64,000 bases of DNA from CAZOVB01 sp964583095 (GCA_964583095.1 CAZOVB010000012.1:31661-95660); one strand, 5' to 3'. Shown: positions 7,281 to 18,214, numbered from the stretch's first letter. Numbers and translations: made by a program. Notes: generated from the letters alone by a model not told the origin.

Positions 7281-8444
7281 TTGCTTGCCAGATCCAAGAT
7301 ACTCTGTGTCGGAGGCGACTGTGTGCCTTTACGGGTACGCCAAGCCATCGGCGAAACGTGCGCAATTGTCAGCCTGGGCGAGAATGACTCCCTCGCCGCA
7401 GCGATAGAGGCCGACGAGATGGCCGTGGTGTGTCCCAACGGCCTGGCCGGAGACCCCGAAGCCCTTTCGCGGATGATGGAGGATCTGGATTCCAGTCCTG
7501 CTGTGGCTATCTTCCTGCTGCCGGAAAAAGCCCGGGACGCCTGGAAAGAGGCCAATCGCCCCGGCGGAGCGGTATTGTGGATCTCCGATGAGGCCGGCCC
7601 GGCTGAGATCGCCGCCAAGCTCGAAGCCGCCTCCCAGCTCGAGCCGACCATTCGAAATCTCAAGGCCGCCCTCCAGGCCGAGCAGGACGAAGGCCGACGT
7701 CTCGAAATCCTCAACGAGGAAGTCAAACTCGCCGCAAGGCTCCAGCGGGACTTTCTGCCTCGAAGCTTCCCGGAGGTGGGGTCGGCCCGATTCTCCGTGC
7801 TGTTCAGGCCGGCCAGCTTCGTAAGCGGGGATATCTACGACGTCGTCCGCCTCGACGAGACTCACATCGGCTTTTATGTAGCCGACGCGGTGGGCCACGG
7901 AATGCCGGCAGCGCTTCTGACCATGTTCATCAAGAAGGGGCTCCAGACCAAGCGCATCCTGGACAACAGCTACGAGATCATCAGCCCGGCCGATTCACTG
8001 GGCGAGCTCAACACGAGCATCTGCGATCAGAATCTCTCGAGCTGCCAGTTCTGCACGGCTGTCTATTGCGTTCTGGATACCGCCACCGGCGAGTTGGTCT
8101 ACACCCGGGCGGGTCATCCCGAGCCGATCCTGCTTCGCTGCGACGGTGCGACCGAGGCGCTGGATTCCCCGGGCAGCCTGCTGGGGGTGTTTCCCGAGGC
8201 CCGGTTCCAGACCAGCCAGGTGACCATGAACCCGGGCGACCGCCTGATTCTCTATTCCGACGGGGCCGAAGCCTACGCCCGGGGCGAAGCTTCCGATGGA
8301 CACGCCGAGTTGCTGGAGTTCCTCGAGGGGCTGCGCGGACTGGACAAGCCGGCCCTGGACGGCAAGCTTTCCGACTGGGTTGAGCACGTTCGCCGGCTCA
8401 GCCGCGAGGAAGATGACATCACCATCCTGGCCCTGGATCTGTAG
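7281..8444 (+). CDS. PP2C-type (SpoIIE/RsbU) serine phosphatase
   Basis: A 387-residue protein. Residues ~1-120 look like a degenerate receiver-type alpha/beta domain. A coiled coil (ALQAEQDEGRRLEILNEEV) spans about 130-155. A SpoIIE phosphatase domain fills the rest: LQRDFLPR, SGDIYDV with a metal-binding Asp, VADAVGHGMPAALLTMFIK, ILYSDGAEAYA and DDITILAL. Such phosphatases dephosphorylate anti-anti-sigma factors in partner-switching stress pathways. No STAS or anti-sigma gene is nearby, so its target is unknown. The start is TTG 7281, seven bases after GAGGG. Cytoplasmic; no transmembrane part. Confidence 0.88.
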   Translation: MLARSKILCVGGDCVPLRVRQAIGETCAIVSLGENDSLAAAIEADEMAVVCPNGLAGDPEALSRMMEDLDSSPAVAIFLLPEKARDAWKEANRPGGAVLWISDEAGPAEIAAKLEAASQLEPTIRNLKAALQAEQDEGRRLEILNEEVKLAARLQRDFLPRSFPEVGSARFSVLFRPASFVSGDIYDVVRLDETHIGFYVADAVGHGMPAALLTMFIKKGLQTKRILDNSYEIISPADSLGELNTSICDQNLSSCQFCTAVYCVLDTATGELVYTRAGHPEPILLRCDGATEALDSPGSLLGVFPEARFQTSQVTMNPGDRLILYSDGAEAYARGEASDGHAELLEFLEGLRGLDKPALDGKLSDWVEHVRRLSREEDDITILALDL

Positions 8445-8564
8445 CGGCGATAGAAGATTGCGGTTGCGCGGAAAGCCCCGGATCATCGTCTCCGGGGGCA
8501 ATAGCGCTTGACACGGCCTGTCCCCTGGGCGAAATTGCCTTTTTCTCAGAAGTGGAAAGAGGCG

Positions 8565-9116
8565 ATGGCCAAACCCAACAGCCAAGACAGCGGACAGATG
8601 CCCACAGCGATTCTCGCAACGTTGCTGGCGTGGCTCATTCCCGGCGCGGGACACTTCTACCTTGGCAGAAGGCGGCGTGCGATCGTCATCTTTCTGGCGA
8701 TCGGGCTGACCTTCTGGACCGGCATTGCCATCGGCGGTGTCATGACGGTGGATTACCACTTCGAACGCTGGTGGTTTCTGGCCCAGATGTTCACCGGCAC
8801 CCATGGCCTGGTGGGCTGGTACCGCCAGCACCAGGTGTATGAGGACGTGGCGGCGAATGTGAACACCCGTCGCCTGGGCCCAGCCCCCGACGGGGGAATG
8901 TCCGGCGACCAGGCGCGCGTGGATGAATACCTGGTTCAAAAGAAAGTGGCCGTCTCCTCTCCTACCGACACGGTCGCCAGAGCCTATTCCGGCGTCGCGG
9001 GCCTGTTGAACCTCATGTGCATCTTCGACGCACTGACCCTTGGGCTGATGGGGATCCGCGGAGAACCCCGCACGCTTCGTCCCGTTCAGGCCGGGGCCGA
9101 GGGGAGCCGGGGATGA
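8565..9116 (+). CDS. DUF6677-like membrane protein
   Basis: About 183 residues. The N-terminal MPTAILATLLAWLIPGAGHFYLGRR is a TM2-like membrane hairpin motif (Pro-Gly-x-Gly-x-x-x-x-Gly), followed by IVIFLAIGLTFWTG. A C-terminal hydrophobic stretch (VAGLLNLMCIFDAL) gives about three to four membrane segments. I believe this is the planctomycete-restricted DUF6677 family; function unknown. The start is uncertain: ATG 8565 has AAAGAGG very close, and TTG 8508 would add 19 residues. The stop overlaps the start of the next gene (ATGA). Confidence 0.7.
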   Translation: MAKPNSQDSGQMPTAILATLLAWLIPGAGHFYLGRRRRAIVIFLAIGLTFWTGIAIGGVMTVDYHFERWWFLAQMFTGTHGLVGWYRQHQVYEDVAANVNTRRLGPAPDGGMSGDQARVDEYLVQKKVAVSSPTDTVARAYSGVAGLLNLMCIFDALTLGLMGIRGEPRTLRPVQAGAEGSRG

Positions 9117-9337
9117 TCCTCGCCAGGCTGTTCTATAACCCGGTACTGATCCCGTCGACCCTCCAGATGTGGCTGCTTCTGCCGCTTCTGGCCGTCGTGG
9201 CCTTGATCTACAAGACGATCCGCACACACCACGTCCGTCTTCTGGCCTGGGAGACCCTTCTGACGTTTCTCTACATGATCGGGGGAATCGCTGTGCTTTC
9301 CGGAGTCCTTTGGTTGCTCACGGAATACTGGCCATAG
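9113..9337 (+). CDS. Small two-helix membrane protein
   Basis: A 74-residue protein beginning MILARLFYNP. It has two hydrophobic helices, one around MWLLLPLLAVVALIY and one around LLTFLYMIGGIAVLSGVLWLL, with basic residues between them. ATG 9113 overlaps the stop of the DUF6677-like gene and is preceded by GGGGAG, so the two are probably translated together and may form one membrane complex. No family recognised. Confidence 0.7.
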   Translation: MILARLFYNPVLIPSTLQMWLLLPLLAVVALIYKTIRTHHVRLLAWETLLTFLYMIGGIAVLSGVLWLLTEYWP

Positions 9338-9577
9338 CAGAGGCTTGGGGGTTGTGAACGAGAAAGGGGGGATCAAGCGGGGTTTTGGGGGGCGACCGAA
9401 CTCTTTTTTTGGTTTTCCAGGTTTGGCGAACGCCCGGGGCCTGAGAATCGTTATCAAAGCTGAGTGGCCAACGGACCCGCCAACCAGAGGGCGGAGATTC
9501 ATGTCCGCGCCTACAATAAAGAAAAGCCAAGACCGATGTCCGCCGGCTTCGGCCTGAAGCGGACGGGGAGGTCTGAG

Positions 9578-10234
9578 ATGGATTTTGATCGCATACTGCT
9601 GGACATTGAAACTCAGCGAGACATTTTCCTGCCCAAGGGAAAGTGCTATATCACCGGGGCCAGGAAGGCTGCGACCTCGGTCTTCAAGCTCTTCCGTTGG
9701 TCCAAACAGCAGCAGGTGCGCGTGATCAGCACGGTCCTGCGCCTCCGTTCCGGAATGCCCGGTCCCTTTGGCCCCGAGCCGCACCTGATCGAAGGCACCG
9801 ACGGGGAGAAGAAGCTGCCCCGCACCATCCTGCCAAGCCATATCGACCTGGGCCTGCGAAACACTACGGACCTGCCCCCAGGCCTTTTCGAGGACTATCA
9901 GCAGGTCATTTTCGAGAAGCGCCGGACAGACATCTTCAAACACGCCAAAGCTGAAAGGCTTATCACCGAGCTTCCGATGGTCACGTTCGTCCTCTGCGGA
10001 GCCGGCGTGCAAGATGGAATTCTCGAAGCGGCCGTGGGGCTCAGAAACCGCGGTTTCGGCGTGATCCTCGCCCAGGACGCAGTGGCGGATCTGGAGAATC
10101 CGGAACTGGAAATGAGCGTTCTCCGCATGCGGGCCAAGGGGGTCGTATTCGCCCCGACATCCGAAATTGTCAAGCCCCGCGCCACCCTTCGGGCCAAGCC
10201 GTTCAAGGATCGCACATACAGCCGCAACGGGTAG
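9578..10234 (+). CDS. Isochorismatase-fold protein, probably lacking the catalytic Cys
   Basis: A 218-residue cytoplasmic protein with isochorismatase/nicotinamidase layout: LLDIETQRDIF at the N-terminus (the catalytic-Asp strand), a HIDLGLRNTTDLPPG centre, a KRRTDIFKHAKAERL segment (the catalytic-Lys region), and VTFVLCGAGVQDGILEAA, which aligns with the nucleophile loop. In active members this loop is G-x-x-T-x-x-C-V; here the Cys position is Gly (VQDGI). The family assignment is by pattern only. It may be a binding protein or pseudo-enzyme. The start at ATG 9578 follows GGGAGG; longer frames upstream lack support. Confidence 0.6.
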   Translation: MDFDRILLDIETQRDIFLPKGKCYITGARKAATSVFKLFRWSKQQQVRVISTVLRLRSGMPGPFGPEPHLIEGTDGEKKLPRTILPSHIDLGLRNTTDLPPGLFEDYQQVIFEKRRTDIFKHAKAERLITELPMVTFVLCGAGVQDGILEAAVGLRNRGFGVILAQDAVADLENPELEMSVLRMRAKGVVFAPTSEIVKPRATLRAKPFKDRTYSRNG

Positions 10235-10288
10235 GATCCACAGAACGATGCTTGCACAGCCCCGGCGAATCTGATACTTCCCATACGC

Positions 10289-11167
10289 ATGGCCAAGGAA
10301 GGCGTCGAAAACTGGACGGTGCTCAAGCTGCTCGACTGGACGCGAGAGTATTTCGCCAAGTCCGGTCTGCAGGACTCCAGGCTCTGCGCCGAGGTCCTGC
10401 TTGCCCACGCGCTGGGCTGCAAACGCATCGAGCTCTATGCCCATTTCGACCGCGTGCCAAGCCAGGCCCAACTCGACCAGTTTCGCGACCACGTCAAACG
10501 GGCTGCAAAGCATGAACCGGTAGCGTACCTGGTCGGCAGCAAGGAATTCTACTCTCTGAACTTCACGGTGACGCCCGACGTGCTGATCCCGCGTCCCGAG
10601 ACGGAGATGCTCGTCACCGAGTCGCTCGAGTTCCTCCAGAAGAACCCATCCCCGCGCCTGTGGGATGTCTGCACGGGCTCAGGATGTGTCGGCATTGCCG
10701 CGGCTGTCCAGTTGGAATCGCTCAGCGTGCTTGCCACGGATATTTCCAAGCCGGCCGTGGCGGTCGCTGCCGGAAATGCCGCCGATCTGGGGGTGGCCCA
10801 GAGAGTTCGCTGCCGCACAGCCGATGGTCTGACCCTCCCCGACGACTGCACCGATTTTGCCCCGCTGGACGTGATTACCGCCAATCCGCCCTATGTCGCC
10901 AGAGAGGACGAAGTGGCCGAGTCGGTCAAGCACGAGCCGGAAGTTGCCCTGTACGCTCCCGGCTCCGGCCTGGTCATGATCGAGCGAATCATCGAAGAAG
11001 CCCCCCGGCATCTGCGGATCGACGGGGCGTTGATCATGGAGTTCGGCTACGGACAGGCCGACGCCGTCCGCGATCTGTTCGCCCGGTCCAGCCACTTCTG
11101 CGAACCGACAATCTACAGCGACTACCAGGACCTCGAGCGCATGTGCGTCGCCATCCGAAGCGAGTAG
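10289..11167 (+). CDS. prmC: Release factor glutamine N5-methyltransferase
   Basis: PrmC/HemK methylates the GGQ glutamine of peptide-chain release factors RF1 and RF2. The 292 residues show an N-terminal helical domain (DWTREYFAKSGLQD, LLAHALGCKR) and a SAM-dependent methyltransferase domain. Visible motifs: the substrate-site IPRPETEMLV, the SAM motif DVCTGSGCVGIA, and the signature NPPYV with Asn near residue 199. Length and motif order are complete. prfA is not adjacent in this window, although the two are often neighbours elsewhere. A promoter for the next pair lies just after its stop, so this gene ends its transcript or reads through. Confidence 0.92.
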   Translation: MAKEGVENWTVLKLLDWTREYFAKSGLQDSRLCAEVLLAHALGCKRIELYAHFDRVPSQAQLDQFRDHVKRAAKHEPVAYLVGSKEFYSLNFTVTPDVLIPRPETEMLVTESLEFLQKNPSPRLWDVCTGSGCVGIAAAVQLESLSVLATDISKPAVAVAAGNAADLGVAQRVRCRTADGLTLPDDCTDFAPLDVITANPPYVAREDEVAESVKHEPEVALYAPGSGLVMIERIIEEAPRHLRIDGALIMEFGYGQADAVRDLFARSSHFCEPTIYSDYQDLERMCVAIRSE

Positions 11168-11199
11168 GAAGTGGTTCTGGAGTGGATTGCAGAATCCGC

Positions 11200-11228
11200 T
11201 TGCACGGCAGAAGGACGGGGTGTACAAT
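11200..11228 (+). promoter_or_regulatory. Sigma-70 promoter for the YwgA-like/HD pair
   Basis: TTGCAC (11200-11205), a 17-base spacer and TACAAT (11223-11228) form a strong match. The start near 11235 leaves a ~28-base leader carrying AAGGAG before TTG 11263. Confidence 0.65.
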
Positions 11229-11262
11229 CCCCTAACAGAATAAGGGAGAAAGGAGTGATGTT

Positions 11263-11745
11263 TTGGACGGGCGTCAGATCGGTTTCAAGTTGACATTGGA
11301 TGCACTCGGGCTCGATGGGGCAGTTGAGACCTTTGACGACCGGCTCATCGTCCAGAAGGCGATGTATCTGGCTCAGGCTGCCGGCGTGGACCATGGGTAC
11401 TTCTATCGCTGGTACTTGAGGGGTCCTTACTGTCCCGCCGTTGCCGATGATGCTTTTGCTGTCGCCCTGGAAGCAGAACAGGGCGTGGATGATGCTCAGG
11501 GGTGGGAATTGGATGAAGCATCGTTGGCCAAGCTTTCGGGAATCCGGGAATGGATGGGCCGGGAGGACCTGGCCAGTTGGCTGGAGCTGCTGGCTTCGGT
11601 CCATTTCCTCATCGACCGCAAGAAGGTGACGGATGACAATCCGGGGGCGATACGGGAGGTCCTGCTCCGATTTGAGAAGCAGTATTCGGAAGAACAAGTC
11701 GTCGGTGCTTTAGAGGAGTTGCGGGGTCGTGAGTTGCTTTCCTGA
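11263..11745 (+). CDS. YwgA-like protein paired with an HD phosphohydrolase
   Basis: A 160-residue cytoplasmic protein. The segment LIVQKAMYLAQAAG, followed by YRWYLRGPYCPAVADD, resembles the 'LQK-x-x-Y...GPYS' core of YwgA and related DUF4065-like proteins. The rest is helical and acidic. It starts at TTG 11263, eight bases after AAGGAG. The next gene, an HD phosphohydrolase of the YwfO/COG1078 type, overlaps its end by 17 bases. In Bacillus ywgA and ywfO are also neighbours, which supports the family call. Function is unknown; a regulatory or accessory role for the HD enzyme is inference. Confidence 0.6.
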   Translation: MDGRQIGFKLTLDALGLDGAVETFDDRLIVQKAMYLAQAAGVDHGYFYRWYLRGPYCPAVADDAFAVALEAEQGVDDAQGWELDEASLAKLSGIREWMGREDLASWLELLASVHFLIDRKKVTDDNPGAIREVLLRFEKQYSEEQVVGALEELRGRELLS

Positions 11746-13159
11746 GGGCGCGGGGGAAAAGCTCATCGTTGATGCCATTCACGGGGACATTCGCCTGAGC
11801 GACAGAGAGTGGCGGGTTGTTGACACGTTGCCGTTTCAGAGGTTGCGGCGAATTAAACAGCTTCAGATGGGGCAGGTTACCTATCCCAACGCGACCCATA
11901 CCCGGTTTGCCCATTCTCTCGGATCGCTGGCGGTGATGCAGCGGATTCTAAGGCAAATTGCTCAAAACGAGCACAGACCTCTCAAGAGCGAGGAGCAGGA
12001 AGATCTGAGACTTGCCGCTCTGCTTCATGATGTGGGTCATTACCCCTACTCGCATCTGATGGAGGGCTTGGACAAGGTTGTCCTGACTGAGGACTTCGTT
12101 TCTGCAGGGCCGGAACAGAAGAAAAAGAAATCCCCTCCGGGTGATTATCCGGGGCACGAGGAACTTGGGACCATAATCATCACCTCCCACTCCGAACTCA
12201 CCAGGATCCTGGGGGGCCCGGACCGGGCATCCCGAATCGGGGACCTGATTGCGCGTTCCTCGACCGCCGATCCGCAATGGAGCAAGCTCGTCCACAGCAG
12301 TCTGGACATGGATCGTCTGGACTACTTGAGGCGCGACTCACAAGCTGCGGGGGTCCCTTACGGGATGGTGGATCTTAATTACCTTCTAAATTCCATACAG
12401 ATCAGTCCCAACGGTATGCTCGGCGTCTCGGAGAAGGCTCTTCACGCTGCGGAACAGTATCTTCTTGCACGCTTCTTCATGCACAAGACGGTCTACTTCC
12501 ACAAAACGACGTTCGGAATGGAGCAGGCCTGCAGGCAGCTTCTCAAGAGAATGAAGGATTCGGGCCAGTTCGATATGCCCCGCAGCCGCCAGGACGTACT
12601 CAATATCGTCGAATCTGAAGAGCTCGCCCAGTTCACGGACGATTACGTGGACCGCCTTGTCCACCAGGCCGCTGTTCGCGGCACTCCAACAATGAAATGT
12701 CTGGCCGGATGCATCGAAACCCGTCAACCTCCAAAGTTGCTCAAGGAGGTCCAGATTCTCCATGACCCCAACAGAGGAGATCACCATGCCGGCAGTTTCT
12801 TCTGGACCAGGGCCAAGAATTCTCTGCACGCGCGTGCCCGGGACCACGATGTACCACTGGAACAATTTCTGCTTTCCAAGACGAAGCCTGTTCGGCTGGA
12901 GTCTCGAGGGCCCTGGCAGACAGTGCGGCAGGCCAAGGCATCTGCTTCTGAAAGACAAGACGAGTTGATCAAGGTATTCGTCGGTTCCGAAGAGGAGCCG
13001 CTTTCCCTTGTGGAGATCAAACACAGCCTCGCTCACCTCTGCGGAAGTCATTTCTGGCAGAGCTACCGTCTCTACGTCGTCTGCGACGATAAGGACAAGC
13101 GGCGAAAGGTGGAATTGCTGCGGTCTGCAGTGGAGAATTGGGATTTCCCCGATTCTTGA
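11729..13159 (+). CDS. HD-domain phosphohydrolase (COG1078, YwfO/dNTPase-like)
   Basis: A 476-residue protein with a dGTPase/SAMHD1-like HD domain: HTRFAHSLGS (first metal His), AALLHDVGHYPYSHLME (HD pair and helix), then SSLDMDRLDYLRRDS with the last metal Asp. Members hydrolyse deoxynucleoside or other nucleoside triphosphates. The long C-terminal part (from about residue 230) is helical with no motif I recognise. The start at GTG 11729 follows GAGGAG and overlaps the YwgA-like gene by 17 bases, so translation is coupled. Substrate unknown. Confidence 0.85.
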   Translation: MSCFPEGAGEKLIVDAIHGDIRLSDREWRVVDTLPFQRLRRIKQLQMGQVTYPNATHTRFAHSLGSLAVMQRILRQIAQNEHRPLKSEEQEDLRLAALLHDVGHYPYSHLMEGLDKVVLTEDFVSAGPEQKKKKSPPGDYPGHEELGTIIITSHSELTRILGGPDRASRIGDLIARSSTADPQWSKLVHSSLDMDRLDYLRRDSQAAGVPYGMVDLNYLLNSIQISPNGMLGVSEKALHAAEQYLLARFFMHKTVYFHKTTFGMEQACRQLLKRMKDSGQFDMPRSRQDVLNIVESEELAQFTDDYVDRLVHQAAVRGTPTMKCLAGCIETRQPPKLLKEVQILHDPNRGDHHAGSFFWTRAKNSLHARARDHDVPLEQFLLSKTKPVRLESRGPWQTVRQAKASASERQDELIKVFVGSEEEPLSLVEIKHSLAHLCGSHFWQSYRLYVVCDDKDKRRKVELLRSAVENWDFPDS

Positions 13160-13251
13160 GCCGGTCTTTCGGGACCCCGGACTCCCCTGTGGCTGGCGCT
13201 TTGGGATCCGGCAAAGCAGGGGCAGCTTGACGGCCTATCCCAAACAACGTT

Positions 13252-15072
13252 TCAGCTTTGTACCTGGACGAGTTCGGCGTAGCGGCCGCCCTGTGTGAGG
13301 AGCTCGTCGTGGCTGCCCTGTTCGACGATTCTGCCTTCTTCCAGGACGAGGATTCGATTGGCCCGGCGGATGGTGGAGAGCCGATGGGCGATCACGAAGG
13401 TCGTTCTGCCCTCCATGAGTCGTTCCATGCTCTGCTGAACCAGCCTCTCGGTGGCGGTGTCCAGGGCGCTGGTGGCCTCGTCGAGAATCAGGATCCTCGG
13501 ATCCTTGAGGATCAGCCGGGCGATGGCGATTCGCTGTCGCTGGCCGCCCGAAAGCGTCACGCCCCGCTCGCCTACACGCGTGTTATAGCCGTCGGGCAGA
13601 CTGGCGATGAATTCGTGAATATTGGCCAATCGGGCGGCCTCTTCCACCTCCTCGCGCGTGGCGTTGTTGCGTGAGAAGCTGATGTTGTCGGCGATGGTCC
13701 CGTAGAACAGGAACGTCTCCTGGAAAACAATGCCGATCGAAGCCCGCAGGGCGTCCATCTTGATCTCGGCCAGGGGATGGCCGTCGACGCGGATCTGTCC
13801 CTCCTGCGGATCGTAGAACCGGGGGATCAGCGAGACCAGCGTGCTCTTGCCCGAACCGGTCGAACCCACCAGCGCGATAACTTCCCCCGATTTGACATCC
13901 AGGTTGATATCCCGCAGCACCGGCTGGTCTTCTTCGTAGCCGAAGGTCACGTGGTCCAGTTCCACCCGCCCTTGCTCGATGTCGATCCAACGGGCGCCGT
14001 GGGCGTCCTCGATGTCGGGCCGGACGTCGAAAAACTCGAACACCCGCTGGGCCGAGGCCAGGCCGCGCTGAATCACGTCGTAGAAACTCCCGAGCCGCTG
14101 GAAGGGCTGGAAGAACATGTTCATCAAGGGAAGGAAGGAAAGGACCATGCCCAACGAAACGTCTCCGGTATCGGAGATGATCAGCAGCCCGCCTCCCACG
14201 GCCAGCAGGACCATGGCCATGTCCTTCGTGCCGTACATCACCTGGTGGTTGACCGAGAAGATGCGCATGGCCTGGTCGACCGAGCGGCGGTAGGCTTCAT
14301 TGGCTTCGTTGATCTCCGACTGGGCCTGTTCTTCCTGGCCGAAAGCCTTGATCTCCCGGATGCCCGAGACCTGTTCCTGGACGGCTGCGCTGATGTCGGC
14401 CTGGCGTTCCCGCTGGAGGCGATAGAGGGGACGCAGACGCTTTCGAATTCTGCGCACCAGCAGGATGATGATCGGAATGGGTACCAGACAGAAGAGGAAC
14501 AGAATCGGAGAGAGGCTCAGCAGGAAGATCGGCACGACGATCAGGAGAATCGCCTGGTAGGCCAGGTCGAACGACTGCTTGACCATTTGCTCCATTTGCA
14601 TCACGTCGCCCACGGCCCGGGAGATGATGCTTCCGGTACGCTCGCGGTGAAAGAACCGCAAAGAGAGCTTGTGGAGGTGGTGGACGATGTGGGTCTTGAT
14701 GTCCAAAAGCATGCGCTGTAGAACATGTGTCCTGCGACGCCACATGATCACGCCGATGGCGTTGGCCAAAACGATCAACGACAGCATGCACACGAAGTAG
14801 ACGCCCGAATAGAGGACTTTGTCCGAAGTCGTCTGCACGTAGGCGGTCGGATCGATGTTCCATCCCAGGACGGAAACCGGCCGCGGAGAGACCACCATGT
14901 CGAAATAGTACCGCAGGCTCATGGCCGGCAGGAGGTTCAACAGCGCATTGAGGAAGTGCAGGATGTAGATGTTGCGCAGGGGCTTCTTGTAGGGCTTGAG
15001 ATAGAAGAAGAACCGGCGCAGGAGTCCTGCGTCGCTGAGTTCCTCGCGCTTCTGTGCGTTGAACGGGGACAT
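13252..15072 (-). CDS. ABC exporter, fused membrane and ATPase domains (MsbA-like)
   Basis: A 606-residue half-transporter. Residues ~30-330 carry six membrane helices of the type I exporter fold, with the domain signature SIISRAVGDV. Residues ~355-600 form the ATPase: Walker A VGSTGSGKST, Q-loop IGIVFQETFLF, signature LSGGQRQRIAIA, Walker B ILILDEATSALD and switch His in VIAHRLSTIR. It would work as a homodimer in the inner membrane exporting lipids, peptides or drugs; the substrate cannot be read from sequence. MsbA-type lipid A flippase is one possibility. It is a single gene convergent with the HD gene. Confidence 0.9.
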   Translation of the reverse strand: MSPFNAQKREELSDAGLLRRFFFYLKPYKKPLRNIYILHFLNALLNLLPAMSLRYYFDMVVSPRPVSVLGWNIDPTAYVQTTSDKVLYSGVYFVCMLSLIVLANAIGVIMWRRRTHVLQRMLLDIKTHIVHHLHKLSLRFFHRERTGSIISRAVGDVMQMEQMVKQSFDLAYQAILLIVVPIFLLSLSPILFLFCLVPIPIIILLVRRIRKRLRPLYRLQRERQADISAAVQEQVSGIREIKAFGQEEQAQSEINEANEAYRRSVDQAMRIFSVNHQVMYGTKDMAMVLLAVGGGLLIISDTGDVSLGMVLSFLPLMNMFFQPFQRLGSFYDVIQRGLASAQRVFEFFDVRPDIEDAHGARWIDIEQGRVELDHVTFGYEEDQPVLRDINLDVKSGEVIALVGSTGSGKSTLVSLIPRFYDPQEGQIRVDGHPLAEIKMDALRASIGIVFQETFLFYGTIADNISFSRNNATREEVEEAARLANIHEFIASLPDGYNTRVGERGVTLSGGQRQRIAIARLILKDPRILILDEATSALDTATERLVQQSMERLMEGRTTFVIAHRLSTIRRANRILVLEEGRIVEQGSHDELLTQGGRYAELVQVQS

Positions 15073-15166
15073 CGGGTTACCGGGGGTCGCGGTTGGGGAT
15101 CGAAAACGTCGTTACTGTAGCAACCCGGCGGATAATTGCAAACAGCAGCTTGTTTTGCTTTTGCTT

Positions 15167-16909
<1,743 letters not shown>

Positions 16910-16972
16910 GTGGGCTTCCTTGACAGTCGAATCTTCTCTGAGAATACCGGGACTTCTGAAACCTGCCCAGCC

Positions 16973-18214
16973 CTAAACTTCTTCCCGCCGCGTCTGGGAG
17001 ATCCTCGTCTTTGCCAGGTCCAGGGCTTGCTCGCGGGTGTGAATCTGCTCGGCCAGTTGCTGATCGCGAATCTCCCGGAGGATTCGCCCGATGTTCGGCC
17101 CTTCCTCCAGGCCCATCTGCAGCAGATCGCCTCCGTCGAGCAGGGCGGGGGGATCGATCGATTCGGGAGGCAGTTTCGAAAGCCGCTGTCGGATCTGCTC
17201 CGTTCGCTCGGCCTGCCCGGTTCGCAGCAGTTCTTCACTTCGCCAGAGTTGCATCAGGGAGTCGAACAGTTCGCCGGCGGCCAGCTTCTTGAACCGGGCC
17301 AGTGGATAGTCAGGTGCTCCCTGCCATGCGTTCTTCTGCCGGGCAAGTTCCACCAGGGCCTTGCGGATCTCGTTGCTGGTCCCCCAGCGGCGGGTGAGTT
17401 TTCGCAGGTCTCCGGCGGGCAGATCGGCCAGAAGGGCCCCCAGGCGAAGCAGCGCGTCGGCGGAGGCGGGCAGTTTGTCCATGCGGGACAGACCATCGGA
17501 AAACCGCCGCTTCGGCTGGTACAGAGGCGGGCAGATATGCTCCAGCAGGCCCAGCCGGTCGAGCAGTTCAACAGCCCGGGCTGCGGAGTCTCGGGCAAGC
17601 ATCTTGCTCAGTTCGTCCCAGATGCGTTCACCGCTGATGCAGTCGATGTGGGGGGCGCATTGCCGGATGGCCGCTGCGGTGTCGGTTTCGAGTTCGTAGC
17701 CGAACCTCACCGCGAATCTCGGCCCCCGGAGCATGCGCAGGTAGTCCTCTTCGAAGCGATCGAGGGGGTTCCCGATGGTCCGGACGATCCCGGCCGAAAG
17801 GTCCTGCCTGCCTCCCACGTAGTCGATGACCTCTTGGTCGATCGGGTCGTAGAACATCCCGTTGATTGTGAAGTCGCGTCGCAGGGCGTCCTGGCGGGGA
17901 TCGGAGTAGATGACCCTGTCGGGGTGGCGGCCGTCGGAGTAGGAGGCATCGGAGCGGAAGGTGGCTACTTCGACCTGTTGGCCCTTGTAGAGGACGATGG
18001 CCACGCCGAACTTCGCTCCGACCATCAGCACCCGGTGGAACAGGGCCCGGACCTGCTGCGGGCGCGCGTCGGTGGCTACGTCGTAATCTTCCGAATCCAG
18101 GCCCAGGAGCATGTCTCGCACGCACCCGCCGGCCAAGAGGGCCTGGAACCCTTTGCGGCGCAGGAGATCGATGACGAAGCAGGCGGCCTGGCTGGCGGGA
18201 TTGTCCTGGAGCAT
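16973..18214 (-). CDS. CCA tRNA nucleotidyltransferase / poly(A) polymerase family
   Basis: A 413-residue class II nucleotidyltransferase. The N-terminal head has LLAGGCVRDMLLG and the catalytic DYDVATDA carboxylates, followed by the neck segments RRDFTINGMFYDP and DRFEEDYLRMLRGPRFA (the base-recognition EDxxR-like motif). A C-terminal helical part follows; no HD domain is visible. The family adds CCA to tRNA 3' ends or A tails to RNA. Telling a CCA from a poly(A) enzyme by sequence alone is unreliable. It is upstream of fhs, 63 bases apart, on the same strand. Confidence 0.9.
   Translation of the reverse strand: MLQDNPASQAACFVIDLLRRKGFQALLAGGCVRDMLLGLDSEDYDVATDARPQQVRALFHRVLMVGAKFGVAIVLYKGQQVEVATFRSDASYSDGRHPDRVIYSDPRQDALRRDFTINGMFYDPIDQEVIDYVGGRQDLSAGIVRTIGNPLDRFEEDYLRMLRGPRFAVRFGYELETDTAAAIRQCAPHIDCISGERIWDELSKMLARDSAARAVELLDRLGLLEHICPPLYQPKRRFSDGLSRMDKLPASADALLRLGALLADLPAGDLRKLTRRWGTSNEIRKALVELARQKNAWQGAPDYPLARFKKLAAGELFDSLMQLWRSEELLRTGQAERTEQIRQRLSKLPPESIDPPALLDGGDLLQMGLEEGPNIGRILREIRDQQLAEQIHTREQALDLAKTRISQTRREEV

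Noticed and set aside
8475..8499. Hairpin gccccgga/tccggggg after the PP2C phosphatase gene
   Set aside because: Imperfect stem and no T-run; not strong enough to call a terminator.
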